A stretch of 64,000 bases of DNA from AP-15 sp963785565 (GCA_963785565.1 CAWAVV010000021.1:47889-111888), one strand, 5' to 3'. Positions 45,759 to 58,058 are shown, counted from the first letter of the stretch. The notes: generated by a model from the sequence alone, not told the origin. A program made the numbers and translations.

Positions 45759-46238
45759 ATGATGCCTCTCAAATTTCGCCGGGTTGTGACCGGCCACGAC
45801 ACCAATGGACGCGCCATCGTCCAGATCGACGAGATGGGGAAGAACCTGGTTTCGGCGCGGCCTGGCGCTACGGCCGGCGTGGTCTGGACGACCGAAGGCT
45901 TTCCGGTCGACAACAACGGCAGCGAAGACGGGGGGTTGCGCCGGACCGGCACGACCTTGGCGAACGGCACCGTCTTTCGCGTGCTCGAACTGATGCCAGG
46001 CTCCAGCCCGCGCAACCACCGGACCAACTCGATCGATTACGCGGTGGTGATGTCGGGTGAAATCGATATGGAGCTCGACGACTCGACCGTCCATTTGAAG
46101 GCCGGTGACGTCCTGGTGCAGCGCGGCACGATCCACAATTGGGTCAATCGCGGCACCGAACCCTGCGTCATCGCTTTTGTGCTGATTGCCGCCGCCCCGG
46201 TGACCGCAGGCGGCCACGTGTTGCACGCTCAAGGATGA
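45759..46238 (+). CDS. Cupin-domain protein
   Basis: About 159 residues with one double-stranded beta-helix cupin core in the C-terminal half: NHRTNSIDYAVVMSGEIDME and HLKAGDVLVQRGTIHNWVNR, where the histidines and glutamate could bind a metal. The first 60 residues precede the cupin and contain RAIVQIDEMGKNLVSARPGA, seen in small cupins of aromatic degradation contexts. ATG 45759 has GAGGAGA upstream. Divergent from the oxygenase reductase (45630), so a shared metabolic role is possible. Substrate not known. Confidence 0.8.
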   Translation: MMPLKFRRVVTGHDTNGRAIVQIDEMGKNLVSARPGATAGVVWTTEGFPVDNNGSEDGGLRRTGTTLANGTVFRVLELMPGSSPRNHRTNSIDYAVVMSGEIDMELDDSTVHLKAGDVLVQRGTIHNWVNRGTEPCVIAFVLIAAAPVTAGGHVLHAQG

Positions 46239-46251
46239 TCGGGGAAGCGAG

Positions 46252-46276
46252 GCGAGCGGGCGGGGAGGCACGGGCC
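46252..46276 (+). repeat. 25-bp direct repeat, left copy (flanks the AT-rich island)
   Basis: The sequence starting GCGAGCGGGCGGGG and ending GGCACGGGCC is identical over 25 bases to 48918-48942, about 2.7 kb away. It lies just after the cupin stop codon and before the drop in GC. Confidence 0.75.
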
Positions 46277-46361
46277 TTGCGCAAGTGAAGAAAACTGCGG
46301 CTTTCCAGAGCAATAATTGGCGACAACCCCACTTTCGACCCCCCGTTTGACCTCGGATGCG

Positions 46362-46637
46362 CTATCTCATTGCACGAATGGCTGGAACGCCCCCGTCGTT
46401 CCACAGCTGACCAGAGCGCAAGCCCACAGAGGAGGTTGGCAGCTTTGACCAATCGACCGATGCCCGCCAAGCTGTCGCCGCGCCGAACCCGACCGCAAAG
46501 ACCCCCAACAACAGCGCGATCATTCGTCTAGGGGTTCGCTGTTGCTGTGGAATGCTCCAATAGTTAGAGGCCTGCGCCACGAGAGCAACCGCGAGCCAAA
46601 TCAAGAACAGGGTAAACGTCGAGTTATCGGTATGCAT
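46362..46637 (-). CDS. Small predicted membrane protein, unknown function
   Basis: 91 residues with two hydrophobic segments, FTLFLIWLAVALVAQA (about 8-23) and ALLLGVFAVGFGAATAW (about 41-57), and a polar C-terminal tail. ATG 46637 has GGAG ten bases and AAAAGG just before it. I recognise no family. It could be spurious, but the two-helix pattern is more ordered than chance in this GC context. Confidence 0.4.
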   Translation of the reverse strand: MHTDNSTFTLFLIWLAVALVAQASNYWSIPQQQRTPRRMIALLLGVFAVGFGAATAWRASVDWSKLPTSSVGLRSGQLWNDGGVPAIRAMR

Positions 46638-46890
46638 CCTTTTAAAGCTCCAAAGCCGCGGCCCGAACCCTTGCCGCCGTTGAAGCCCGGCATGGTGCCA
46701 AGCCGTTGAGGAAGACGGCGAAGAAGTAGCTGGCTGCGAATTCGCAGACGATCAAGGGCTATCCTCAACCAAGCAGCGCCGGTAATTACGCGCCTCCGTG
46801 GCAGCCCCCCTGCCTCCGATACGAGGAAATGCAAGTTTCTATGTGCCATTTACCTTGACCCGAACGCATCGCTCAATTAAGGCTTGCAAC

Positions 46891-47865
46891 ATGACGTTCT
46901 TACGATTCTCAGTGTGCGCTGGGTCTTGTTACTGTGTATGGAAACTTTTCAAAATTCCGGATCGCGAAAAGGCTATCTTTAAGCCACGTCTGTTAAATAA
47001 CGTTACTGCCTTAATCCTCTCACCTGCGTCGATATTCACTGTACTAACGTGGCTTCCGAGTGGGTTCATACCAGCCTTTGACGCCATTTTTCACGGTAAT
47101 CTATATTCATTTCGGGGATTTCTTCAGTCATGTAAAATCTCTCTGATTTTAGTGACTCTGGTTTTTGTATGGTGGTACTCAACCATCCCCGATTACGTTC
47201 ATCTCGAAATATACACATCCCCCTTAGGGCTTAACGACTACTATTTTCAGAATATGCCTGCGATTTGGTATTATTCCATCGTTTCTATTGTCTGGGAACA
47301 AGGTCATTACAATGTGGTCATGACAAATTTAGTGTTTGCGTTTTTATTTCCGTTCTTGTATAATTTTGGATTCGATTACCTCGCATTGATTTTCACGAGG
47401 CAAGTATTGAAATATTTGACAAAACTGCCATCTGTGTTATTGTTTACGATCCCAATCATATTTTCTATGTGTTTGTTAGTGATTTCCACGATAGCGTATT
47501 CAGGCTTTACAATTGCTGGAATGATAGGCGGTTTCCCACGACGAGAAATATATAATTATTCTGAAATCGCGATAATGGCACACGCGCTGGCATTTCCATT
47601 TTTTAGACATTCTTCAGGAATACTGGGAAATTGGAGCATTGACACGATCACGGGAGTATTTTCATACTCCACATTTTTTGGGATTGTCTGGATCGGACTA
47701 TTCAGTGCTGCTCTGCTCTTTGCTAACCTAAGTATGAAAATTCGATTTCTAGGACCGTGGCTAAAAGATAATACGCATGTAAAGCAACACCCGTTCAAAG
47801 TTATGGGAGGGCTTCTCGTAATAACGCTTTCAGTCATCTGCGTCGTATATCATCTTGTTTGGTAG
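46891..47865 (+). CDS. Multi-spanning integral membrane protein of unknown function, AT-rich
   Basis: About 324 residues with six or seven hydrophobic spans, for example ISLILVTLVFVWWYSTI (about 82-98), VFAFLFPFLYNFGFDYLALI (about 145-164), SVLLFTIPIIFSMCLLVIST (about 179-198), GIVWIGLFSAALLFANLSM and GLLVITLSVICVVYHLVW at the end. Its codons are clearly richer in A and T than any neighbour, pointing to foreign origin. The frame opens at 46798; ATG 46891 is chosen because the preceding 31 codons are less hydrophobic and more GC-rich. The 3' end overlaps the convergent PEP-CTERM gene by 16 bases. No recognisable family. Confidence 0.72.
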   Translation: MTFLRFSVCAGSCYCVWKLFKIPDREKAIFKPRLLNNVTALILSPASIFTVLTWLPSGFIPAFDAIFHGNLYSFRGFLQSCKISLILVTLVFVWWYSTIPDYVHLEIYTSPLGLNDYYFQNMPAIWYYSIVSIVWEQGHYNVVMTNLVFAFLFPFLYNFGFDYLALIFTRQVLKYLTKLPSVLLFTIPIIFSMCLLVISTIAYSGFTIAGMIGGFPRREIYNYSEIAIMAHALAFPFFRHSSGILGNWSIDTITGVFSYSTFFGIVWIGLFSAALLFANLSMKIRFLGPWLKDNTHVKQHPFKVMGGLLVITLSVICVVYHLVW

Positions 47866-48572
47866 TGCGTCGTCGGTTGGAGGCATCGGCTTGTGCGCTC
47901 ACGGTGTGGCGGCCGGGATGTCGATATGGTCGTTACCGGGACTGAGCATCGATAGCGGGGGCGGCGTTCGCGTTTGCGTCTCCGGTGCAGCCAGCCGAAA
48001 ATCACGAGCCCGGAAGCGAGAGTTCCCACAGAGGATGGTTCCGGAGCGAATGCGGCCTGCGCATCTACGTAAGCGGTAAAATCAATCGTCGTATCTGTAT
48101 CCGGGGGCTCACCGAACAGGAAGTCGTTGAAATCGATGAAACTGCAGCCAGATGGCCCTGGGCCAAGAAACCCGCGAGGAGGGTAAGAGCACATGTTGGA
48201 GTCGAAAATGCCACCACCAGATAAACGGTAGTAATACGAGCCAGAGACAAGCAGCGGGCCGGAAAAGGTCATACTGAAATCATACAGAGCCCGAACATCT
48301 GCTTCCCCGAAGCTGGAGCCTGTTATAATCTGAAGTGAAAAATCCTCGGTGTCGCTTGCGTTGACGTTCATACCTGGGTTTGCGGATGCAACAGCAGAGA
48401 CGAAGGGGCCAGTAGGATTAAATTGTGCGCTACAGTCCACACCACAGATTGGATCTAACAAATCGAACTCTACAAAAGCAAACGTGGTGATCGTGTCTGG
48501 ATGTGCCGACCCCGAGCCGATCATCGTCCCGAGTGCAATTGCAAAAACGGAGATAATTGCCGAGCGGAGCAT
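47850..48572 (-). CDS. PEP-CTERM sorting-signal protein (exported)
   Basis: About 240 residues. Signal peptide LRSAIISVFAIALGTMIGSG (about 2-21), a beta-rich secreted body, and a C-terminal PEP-CTERM-like signal: APEPSSVGTLASGLVIFGWL followed by HRRRKR. This tripartite signal (PEP motif, helix, basic cluster) is used by exosortase to anchor exported proteins and is linked to extracellular polysaccharide production. ATG 48572 has GGAGG seven bases upstream. Normal proteins end a few residues after the basic cluster, but this frame continues about 40 more, so the end may be frameshifted. No exosortase gene is in the window. Confidence 0.7.
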   Translation of the reverse strand: MLRSAIISVFAIALGTMIGSGSAHPDTITTFAFVEFDLLDPICGVDCSAQFNPTGPFVSAVASANPGMNVNASDTEDFSLQIITGSSFGEADVRALYDFSMTFSGPLLVSGSYYYRLSGGGIFDSNMCSYPPRGFLGPGPSGCSFIDFNDFLFGEPPDTDTTIDFTAYVDAQAAFAPEPSSVGTLASGLVIFGWLHRRRKRERRPRYRCSVPVTTISTSRPPHRERTSRCLQPTTHYQTR

Positions 48573-48917
48573 CTTGAAGCCTCCCCCATGCTCGGCCTGA
48601 GCGACCGAAGGTGTTTGAAAATCATCATGGACTTTTTCTACCGCAGTCGCAATCGAAGCGGGTAGCCGGGGCATCACCAACAAAATCCGAGATTGGCTAT
48701 CGCTGGCACCATTTCGCTGCATCGGTGAAGGGAACGGAAACCGCCTGCCGCGCCTGCCAATGGGCCGCGTAATCCTCAACGATCTCCGAAGACGTGACGA
48801 CATTCAAATCCTCGCTGTTCCGCGCCACGGCGGCCGAGAAGTTGCAACTACCCCCGACCAACCTATGACCAGCGCCCTTTCGTGCGCGGGTACAAACCGG
48901 GATGACGGACGCGGCAA

Positions 48918-48942
48918 GCGAGCGGGCGGGGAGGCACGGGCC
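48918..48942 (+). repeat. 25-bp direct repeat, right copy (flanks the AT-rich island)
   Basis: Identical over 25 bases to 46252-46276 and in the same orientation. The AT-rich genes lie between the two copies. Here it overlaps a hairpin, which the left copy does not form. Confidence 0.75.
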
Positions 48943-48952
48943 CCGCCTCCCC
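48928..48952. terminator. GC-rich hairpin, possible transcription terminator downstream of treY
   Basis: GGGGAGGC at 48928-48935 pairs with GCCTCCCC at 48945-48952 across a 9-base loop. It lies about 110 bases past the treY stop. No T-run follows, so a Rho-independent role is only possible, not shown. Confidence 0.35.
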
Positions 48953-49062
48953 CGCCGACCCCCTGGGTGGACCGCCAGGGTAACCCGGGATCCCGCGGCT
49001 CATACCCAAGCTCGTGATTGCTCGACTATAGCCGGTTTACTCGGCGCTGTAGATAAATTGCA

Positions 49063-51816
49063 TCAAGTTTCCCCGATCAGCACCGACACAGGAAATTCGG
49101 CGAACAGTTCGGCGGCCGCGACCCGATCCTGCCGGTCGAGCCGGCGTCCGGTGAACACGTCGCGCCGCGTGCCACCCGGCGGCAGCACGATCTCCGCATC
49201 CCCCCAATCCACGGCTTCGCCTCCGCCGTAGAGCTGAAGGATCAGGCGTGGCACGGCGGCGACCAGCGAGACGCCGTCATGGCTGCGGGAGAGGCCGCAG
49301 AGATGGCTGCTTCTGTCGCCCGCGACCTCGACCGGTCGGTAGTCGCCTTCAGCGAAAAGTCGCGGGTAAGCGCGGCGCAGCGCCAGCAGGCGACTGGTTA
49401 TGAACAACTTTTCGCGTCCGTCTTGCCAATCCGAGGCGAGGTCGCGAGGCCGCATGTCGGCCGCTGCTTCGAGCAACGCGCGGCGCGTGCCCCAGTCGAC
49501 CGGCCGGCGATTGTCCGGATCGACCAAGCTGAAATCCCACAATTCGCCGCCCTGATAGATATCGGGCACCCCCGGCACGGTCAGCTTCAGCACCAGCTGG
49601 GCGAGCGCGGTGATCGCCCCGTGACGCGCGAACCCGGCGACGAAAGCATGAAACTCGGCGAGAAACGGGTTCGGACGCGATCCGTCGAGCACGGCGCGGA
49701 CATAGCGCTGCAACGCCGCCTCGTAATCGGCGTGAGGATTGCTCCAGCTGGTTTCGAGCTTTCTCTCGCGCACCGCCTTGATCATGTACGCCGTCATCCG
49801 TTCGGCGAGGCTGTCGAGGCCGGCGATGTCTTCGGGAGCGAGCCCGGGCGGCCACGCCCCAAACAGCGCCTGATAAAACAGGTATTCGACATTGCGATCG
49901 GGCACGCTCGCACCGCCGATCTCGGAACGGCGCGAGCGATTGAGCCGCAACCACTGGAACACCCTGCGGCGCCATTCGCCCGGCATCTCCGACAGCAGGG
50001 CGAGGCGGGCGCGAGCATCCTCTCCGCGCTTGGTGTCATGCGTGGCGGTCGTCACCATCGCACGCGGCCATTGCCGGGCGCGCTGCTGCGCCAGATGATG
50101 AAAAGCCGTGACCGACATGCCGAAGCGGCGCGGATCGCCGCCGACTTCATTCAGCGCCAAAAACCGGACGTAGCGGTAGAAGGCGGTGTCCTCGGCGGCC
50201 TTGGCCATAACCGGACCGGTCACTTGTTGAAAATGCATCGCGGTATGCAATGCGCCGCCCGGGCTCGGATCGCGCTCCGGTTCCGCGGCCTCGCCGGTCA
50301 AAACGGAGTGCAGGAAATCGAAAATGCTGTCATCGGCGCCGCGCCAGCGGCTGCGTGCCTGCGCGATCGCCCAATCGATGTAGCGGCGGTCGTCGGCGCT
50401 GGCGCCCTGGGCCGAGACATAGGTGCGGTACACCGGAAAGGCCGCGACGACCTCCTCGATCGCCGCCAGCACGCCGTTCAAGGTAAAATCGCGGGTGCGG
50501 CGATCGTGCATCGCCAAACGGTGGAACTCGCGCGCCAGCACGTTCATCTCGCTGGCCAGGTTGACCTGCATGATGCGCTTTTTGCAGGCGTAGAGGACGT
50601 CGTCGAAGCTTTCGTGGTTCGGCGCCATCCGGCGATAGAGCCGGGTCATCGCGGCTTCGCCCTCGGGGTCGACGAAGATCGCGAGCACCTGATTGACAAA
50701 GTCGTAGCCGGTAGTGCCGGCGACGGGCCAATCGGGCAACATCTCGTAGCGCGCCAGGATCTTTTCGACGAGCACGTATAGCGGTCCGCTGGAGCGATGC
50801 TGCAGCCGATCGCAATATCTAAGCGGGTCGAACAAGCCATCGATGTGATCGATGCGCAGCCCTTGCACGTCGCCGCGCTCGATCAGGGCGAAAAGCAGCC
50901 GGTGGGTCGCTTCGAACAACTCGGGCAGCTCCATGCGCAGCCCGGCAAGATCGTTGATGTTGAAAAAGCGGCGGTAGTTGATCTCCTCCGCGGCAACTCG
51001 CCAATCGGAAATCCGGTAGGACTGGGCTTCGAGCAGCCGGTGCAAAGCGCCAAAGCTGTCGGGCTGGCCGGGACAACCGATAAAGTGCCGCAGCGCCATG
51101 TCGATCGAGGCGGCAACGGCTGGGTGCCGGGCGCGGTCGGCCAAGTTGCGTTTCAGCTCGGCCGCGCGTTCGCGTGCTGTTGCCGTGGGCATTCTCGCAA
51201 TCGCCGCGAAATCGCTGGTGGACTCAGCCAGCAATGCGCCGCCGTTTTCGAGAATCGCCGCGTAGGAGCGAGGCGAGACCGGAAAGCGATGATCGAAATA
51301 CCAGGCGCTGAAGCTACCCTCCGCCGGATCGAAGTTCAGTGTGATCTCGCCTCTTTCGAGGATCACCCCGTATTGCTCGCCGAGCACCGGCAGCAGCACT
51401 CGGCCTTCGAGATCGGCGCGAAGGGCATGCCAGTTGATGTCGAAATAGCGGGCGAACCGCGATTGCTCACCCCATTCCAGGACATCGCGCCACCAGAGGT
51501 TGTCAGCGCCGATCGCCATATGGTTCGGGACGAAATCGACGATCAGGCCCATGCCGTGCGCCCGTAGAGCCGCGGCGAACTCACCGAAATCCTTATCGCT
51601 GCCAATTTCGGGATTGAGTCGGTTGTGGTCGATGATGTCGTAGCCATGGGTCGAGCCGGGCCGCGCCTCGGTAATCGGCGAGGCGTAAACGTGGCTGACC
51701 CCGAGGGCTTCGAGATACGGCACCAGATCCTTGGCATCGCGGGAAGTGAAGCTGCGGTGGAACTGCAGCCGATAGGTGGCGCGGAGCGGGACCTCGACTG
51801 CCGGCGGGCCGCTCAT
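49063..51816 (-). CDS. treY: Maltooligosyltrehalose synthase
   Basis: 917-residue GH13 enzyme that turns the reducing-end maltose unit of a glucan into a trehalosyl unit. The N-terminus PLRATYRLQFHRSFTSRDA is diagnostic for TreY. Further motifs: VYASPITEARPGSTHGYD, LIVDFVPNHMAIGADN, GLRIDHIDGLFDPLRY (nucleophile Asp), the TTATHDTKRGEDARARLALL helix, and VPDIYQGGELWDFSLVDPDN. ATG 51816 overlaps the malQ stop by 4 bases; the frame to 51921 is extra. Works with TreZ, encoded upstream. Confidence 0.96.
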   Translation of the reverse strand: MSGPPAVEVPLRATYRLQFHRSFTSRDAKDLVPYLEALGVSHVYASPITEARPGSTHGYDIIDHNRLNPEIGSDKDFGEFAAALRAHGMGLIVDFVPNHMAIGADNLWWRDVLEWGEQSRFARYFDINWHALRADLEGRVLLPVLGEQYGVILERGEITLNFDPAEGSFSAWYFDHRFPVSPRSYAAILENGGALLAESTSDFAAIARMPTATARERAAELKRNLADRARHPAVAASIDMALRHFIGCPGQPDSFGALHRLLEAQSYRISDWRVAAEEINYRRFFNINDLAGLRMELPELFEATHRLLFALIERGDVQGLRIDHIDGLFDPLRYCDRLQHRSSGPLYVLVEKILARYEMLPDWPVAGTTGYDFVNQVLAIFVDPEGEAAMTRLYRRMAPNHESFDDVLYACKKRIMQVNLASEMNVLAREFHRLAMHDRRTRDFTLNGVLAAIEEVVAAFPVYRTYVSAQGASADDRRYIDWAIAQARSRWRGADDSIFDFLHSVLTGEAAEPERDPSPGGALHTAMHFQQVTGPVMAKAAEDTAFYRYVRFLALNEVGGDPRRFGMSVTAFHHLAQQRARQWPRAMVTTATHDTKRGEDARARLALLSEMPGEWRRRVFQWLRLNRSRRSEIGGASVPDRNVEYLFYQALFGAWPPGLAPEDIAGLDSLAERMTAYMIKAVRERKLETSWSNPHADYEAALQRYVRAVLDGSRPNPFLAEFHAFVAGFARHGAITALAQLVLKLTVPGVPDIYQGGELWDFSLVDPDNRRPVDWGTRRALLEAAADMRPRDLASDWQDGREKLFITSRLLALRRAYPRLFAEGDYRPVEVAGDRSSHLCGLSRSHDGVSLVAAVPRLILQLYGGGEAVDWGDAEIVLPPGGTRRDVFTGRRLDRQDRVAAAELFAEFPVSVLIGET

Positions 51817-53996
51817 GCCTGGGCGGAGCGCCGTCGCGCCTCTTCGACGATCGATGCGGTGCGGCGCAATTCCGAGCCGTCGAGGATATTCTCGATCGTG
51901 CGGCTCAGGCGCCGGCGCCAATTGGGATGCGCGTCGATCGTGCCGGGCAGGTTCGCCTGCTCAGTTTCGCCGACCACGTCTTCGAGCTGAACCAGCATCA
52001 GCCTGGCGCGCGACCTGGCCAGAAAACATTGAATCGCGTTTCCCAGGTCGGGCGAATAGGTTGGTTCTCCATCTTGCGAGAGATACCGACCGAGGTCTTC
52101 CGACGGCAGCAACCCCTCGACGACGAGCGCTTGCAACAGCAGGCGGCGGTCGCGGCTGCGCTCGGCCTCCTCGGCCGTTTCGGCGGCCGTTTCGGGATAC
52201 AGACCGAGCCGTCGACGCAGGCTGATATCGCGACCAAGCCAAAACCCCGCGAGGGTGGCGAGGTCGTGGGTCGCGGCTGACGCGGCGACAAGCGGGGGGT
52301 ATTCGGCCGGCGTCGCGAAGCCGCCGTCGTGGCGCCGCTCGAAGATCATAATGCGATAGGACAACAGATTGGCCGCCCGCATCGTCTCGCGAAACCCCGG
52401 CGGCACAGTGCCCAGATCCTCGCCAATCACGGCGCAGCCATGCCGGCAGCTTTCGAGCGCGACGAGGCGCAGCAGATCGTCGAACGGATATTTCACGTAA
52501 CAGCCGTCGGTAGCCGCCATTCCGTTGGGTATCCAATAGAGCCGGTTCAGCGACATGACGTGATCGATCCGCAGAATCCCCGCATGCTGCATATTGGCGC
52601 GCAGGCAGGCGATGAACGGTTCGAAACCTTGGCGCCGCAATACCAGGGGGTTGTTCGGCGCCAGCCCCCAATTCTGCCCGGCGCGGCTCAGCCGGTCGGG
52701 GGGCGCGCCGATCGAGGCGCGCGGCGCCACCAGCTCCTGATCGGCCCAGGCCTCGGCCCCGTTCGGGTCGGCGCCGACCGCGAGATCGCGATAGAGACCG
52801 ATCGACAGCCCGGCCCCATGCCCGGCTGCGGCTGCCGCGGCGAGTTGGCGGTCCGCCTCCCATTGCAAAAACTGAACAAACTCGACCCGGTCGCGATGAG
52901 CGGTGGCGAATTCGGCGACTTCGGACGAGCGTGGGTCGCGCATCGCCGCCGGCCAATTGCGCCACGAGAACCCGCGCCGTTCTCGGCAATAATTTTCATG
53001 CAGCGTCTCGAAAATGGCGAAATCGCGCAGTGATCGCCCTTCCCTTTGCTGAAATCGGCGAAAGTTCGCGCCGAGCCCCGTGCGCGCGGCGCCCTCGCCG
53101 TCGAGATCGAGCGCCTGAAAGCGCCGCCACAACGCCTCGAGCACCGGCTTTTTGCAGGCGGCTACCGCGCCGTAATCGGTCAGCCCAGCCGAACGCGCCG
53201 CCCAGCGGGTAGCGCCGAACCATTCTCCCGCGATCAATGCCTGCACGCCATCGTCTTCGGCAAAACCAGGCACAGCGGCCGGGTCGATGTACAAATAATC
53301 GAGCCGGGTCCGGCTTGACGGCGAATAGGGGCTCAAATGCAACGGCTCGGCCATGAACAGCGCGTGCAGCGGATTGATGCCGAGCACAGCTGCGCCGCAC
53401 GAGCCCGCGGCGGCGGAGATCGACGCCAGGTCGGTGAGGTCGCCCATTCCCCAATCACGCGCGCTGCGCAGACCATAAAGCTGGCAGGTCAGCCCCCAAT
53501 TGCGCGCGCCCGGTCCGAGCTGTGGCGGCAGGTGGCAGCGCGCAGGCGCAACGATCAGATCGAGCTGCGCCGTGACGCCCCCGGCCTCCAGCGCCAGCCG
53601 GTGATAGCCCGGCGGCAGACCCGCGGGCAACGGCATCGTGAAGCGCTCATCCAACAACCCGGTATTCACGGCTGCCTTGCCGCCGCGCTCTTCGCCGCCT
53701 TCGAGACGGCAAGTCCAGGCGATCTGACGGCAACGGGCCGGCAGCCGCAGCGCCAACTTCGGGCGGGTTTCTTCGAAATGGACAAGGTGCGCCGGGGCAA
53801 GCCCCAAAGCGGGCGTTCGATCGCGCTCCTCTAGCTCGGCTGCGGCCTTTACTGGGTTCGACGGCAAACCGAACGCGCTGATCAGGGCCAGCAGGGTCTC
53901 GTCCGAAGCTTCGCGGGTCTGGCCGAGGGCGTCGGTATATCGCGTCTCGATGCCGACGACCCCGGCGAGGCGGACCAGCGCAGCGCGGCCGGTCAT
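51813..53996 (-). CDS. malQ: 4-alpha-glucanotransferase (amylomaltase)
   Basis: 727-residue GH77 enzyme that transfers maltodextrin segments between glucans. Motifs: LTCQLYGLRSARDWGMGDLT and LGINPLHALF near the middle; WDTP-like EPFIACLRANMQHAGILRID followed by HVMSLNRLYWIPNG, with the nucleophile Asp; GCAVIGEDLGTVPPGFRETM (general acid Glu) and SAATHDLATLAGFW. ATG 53996 (MTGRAALVRL) is four bases after the treZ stop and is preferred to the 28-residue extension. Recycles short dextrins for the trehalose route. Confidence 0.95.
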   Translation of the reverse strand: MTGRAALVRLAGVVGIETRYTDALGQTREASDETLLALISAFGLPSNPVKAAAELEERDRTPALGLAPAHLVHFEETRPKLALRLPARCRQIAWTCRLEGGEERGGKAAVNTGLLDERFTMPLPAGLPPGYHRLALEAGGVTAQLDLIVAPARCHLPPQLGPGARNWGLTCQLYGLRSARDWGMGDLTDLASISAAAGSCGAAVLGINPLHALFMAEPLHLSPYSPSSRTRLDYLYIDPAAVPGFAEDDGVQALIAGEWFGATRWAARSAGLTDYGAVAACKKPVLEALWRRFQALDLDGEGAARTGLGANFRRFQQREGRSLRDFAIFETLHENYCRERRGFSWRNWPAAMRDPRSSEVAEFATAHRDRVEFVQFLQWEADRQLAAAAAAGHGAGLSIGLYRDLAVGADPNGAEAWADQELVAPRASIGAPPDRLSRAGQNWGLAPNNPLVLRRQGFEPFIACLRANMQHAGILRIDHVMSLNRLYWIPNGMAATDGCYVKYPFDDLLRLVALESCRHGCAVIGEDLGTVPPGFRETMRAANLLSYRIMIFERRHDGGFATPAEYPPLVAASAATHDLATLAGFWLGRDISLRRRLGLYPETAAETAEEAERSRDRRLLLQALVVEGLLPSEDLGRYLSQDGEPTYSPDLGNAIQCFLARSRARLMLVQLEDVVGETEQANLPGTIDAHPNWRRRLSRTIENILDGSELRRTASIVEEARRRSAQA

Positions 53997-54000
53997 ATCC

Positions 54001-55789
54001 CTAGGCGGCCGGCGCCACGTGAAAGAAACTAGCGCTGACCGGAGCCCCCGGCACAGCAGACGAATAAAGCACCTGCCCACCGCTTGCTTCCTCGGGGATC
54101 GGTACGGTCCGGGCAGAGAAATTCACGACGAGGATCAGCCGCGAGCGGTCGCCGAGATGCCACTCGACCATGACCGCCTGCGGCCCCAGAGCGCGATACT
54201 GGCCGGCAAAGGGCGGCATTCCGGCAAGCCGGGGCACGACCTCACGCCAACGGATCTCCAGCAATGCCCGGTAGCGGGCAAGCCAGCGGGCACGGTCTGC
54301 CTGTTCAAGTTCGGTCCAGTCGAGTTTCGACATCGCGAATGTCCCGGCATCGGCCGGGTCGGGGATGCGCTCGCGCGCGGCCTCGTCTTGAAAATCGGGG
54401 AAATGGGCGAACTCGCGGCGGCGCCCCTCGCACACCGCTTCGGCGAGATCAGGGCCGAAATCACAGAAAAATGCGAAAGATCGCCGGCTCGCCCATTCCT
54501 CGCCCATAAACAATAGCGGGATCTGGGGCGACAGGAGCACGATCGCCGCGCCGGCATGCAAAGCCGGCTCGGTTACTTCAGAAGCGAGCCGCGTCCCGAA
54601 CGGGCGGTTGCCAACATGATCGTGGTTTTGCAAAAAGGCGATGAAAGCGGTTGGCGGCAATTCGGCGGCGGGTTCTCCGCGGCGCCTGCCTCCACGAAAT
54701 GGCGACGGCTCGCCCTGATAGGCAAACCCCTCAGCCAAAGCGCGGCCAAGATGTGCCGCCGGCGCAATCGCGTAGTCACTATAAAACCCTGCTGTCTCGC
54801 CAGTGATCAACACGTGCAAGGCATGGTGCAGATCGTCGTTCCATTGAGCGTTGAAGCGGTCGATCCGCCCGTTCCGCCGCGCTAGACGGCGCGTCTCGTT
54901 GCGGTCGTTTTCGAGGACCAGGTGAATTTCGCGATCGTCGATGCGCTGTCGTACTGTTTCGCCGATTTCGTCGACGATGTCAGGCCGGCCGTCGTCGAAT
55001 ATGGCGTGAACCGCATCGAGGCGCAGGCCGTCGAACTGGTATTCCTCGAGCCAATAAAGCGCATTGTGAATGAAGAAATCGCGCACCGGCCGGCTGTGTG
55101 GTCCGGAGAAATCGATCGCCGCGCCCCACGGCGTTTGGTGGCGCTTGGTGAAGAAGTCGGGTGCGATCGCCGGCAGATAATTCCCCTCGGGGCCGAAATG
55201 ATTGTAGACGACATCGAGCAGGATCGCGAGGCCGCGGACGTGACAGGCCTCAATCAACCGCTTCAGCGCCTCCGGCCGCCCGTAACGCGACGACGGGGCA
55301 TATGGAAATACCCCGTCATAGCCCCAGTTGCGGTCGCCGGGAAATTCACCGATCGGCATCAGCTCGACCGCGGTAGCACCCAGCCGGCACAGATGATCGA
55401 GATGTCGCACCGCGCCATCGAAATCGCCGGTTTCGGAAAAGACGCCGAGGTGCAGCTCATAAAGCACGATCTCTTCCCATCGCCGCCCCCGCCAGCCGAG
55501 ATCGTTCCACTCGTAGGCCTCGGGATCGACGACCTCGCTCGAACCGTGGACCCCTCCCGGCTGACGACGTGACGCGGGATCGGGGAAGGCGTTGCCGTCG
55601 ACGACGTAACGATAGCGGCTGCCGGGCCTGGCGGCTACGGTCGTCAACACCCACCAGCCGTCGCCTTCGCAGACCATCGGAACCGTGCTCGGTCTGGAGC
55701 CCTCAAGGTGCAGCGACACCGCTTTGGCGCGGGGCGCCCACAATCGAAAGCGAACTCCGCCGGGGGTCGCTTCGGCGCCCAAGGGCAGC

Positions 55790-55806
<17 letters not shown>
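54001..55806 (-). CDS. treZ: Maltooligosyltrehalose trehalohydrolase
   Basis: 601-residue GH13 enzyme that cleaves trehalose from the end made by TreY. An N-terminal CBM48-like domain (GVRFRLWAPRAKAVSLHLEG) precedes the barrel, with LLDVVYNHFGPEGNYLPAIA, FDGLRLDAVHAIFDDGRPD (nucleophile Asp) and AFLQNHDHVGNRPFGTRL (the conserved HD pair). ATG 55806 has GGGGGAAG upstream. Its start lies inside the restored 3' end of glgX (stop 55790), 17 bases of overlap. Confidence 0.95.

Positions 55807-58058
<2,252 letters not shown>

Larger units (their letters stand above)
48573..49062. other. Intergenic region between the PEP-CTERM gene and treY
   Basis: About 490 bases without a convincing gene. It contains the upstream region of the PEP-CTERM gene, the right copy of the 25-bp direct repeat (48918-48942) and a GC hairpin (48928-48952) at the end of the treY operon. 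Confidence 0.5.

Noticed and set aside
49279..50781. 500-codon plus-strand frame opposite treY
   Set aside because: Shadow of TreY; GC-rich antisense frames are long by chance.
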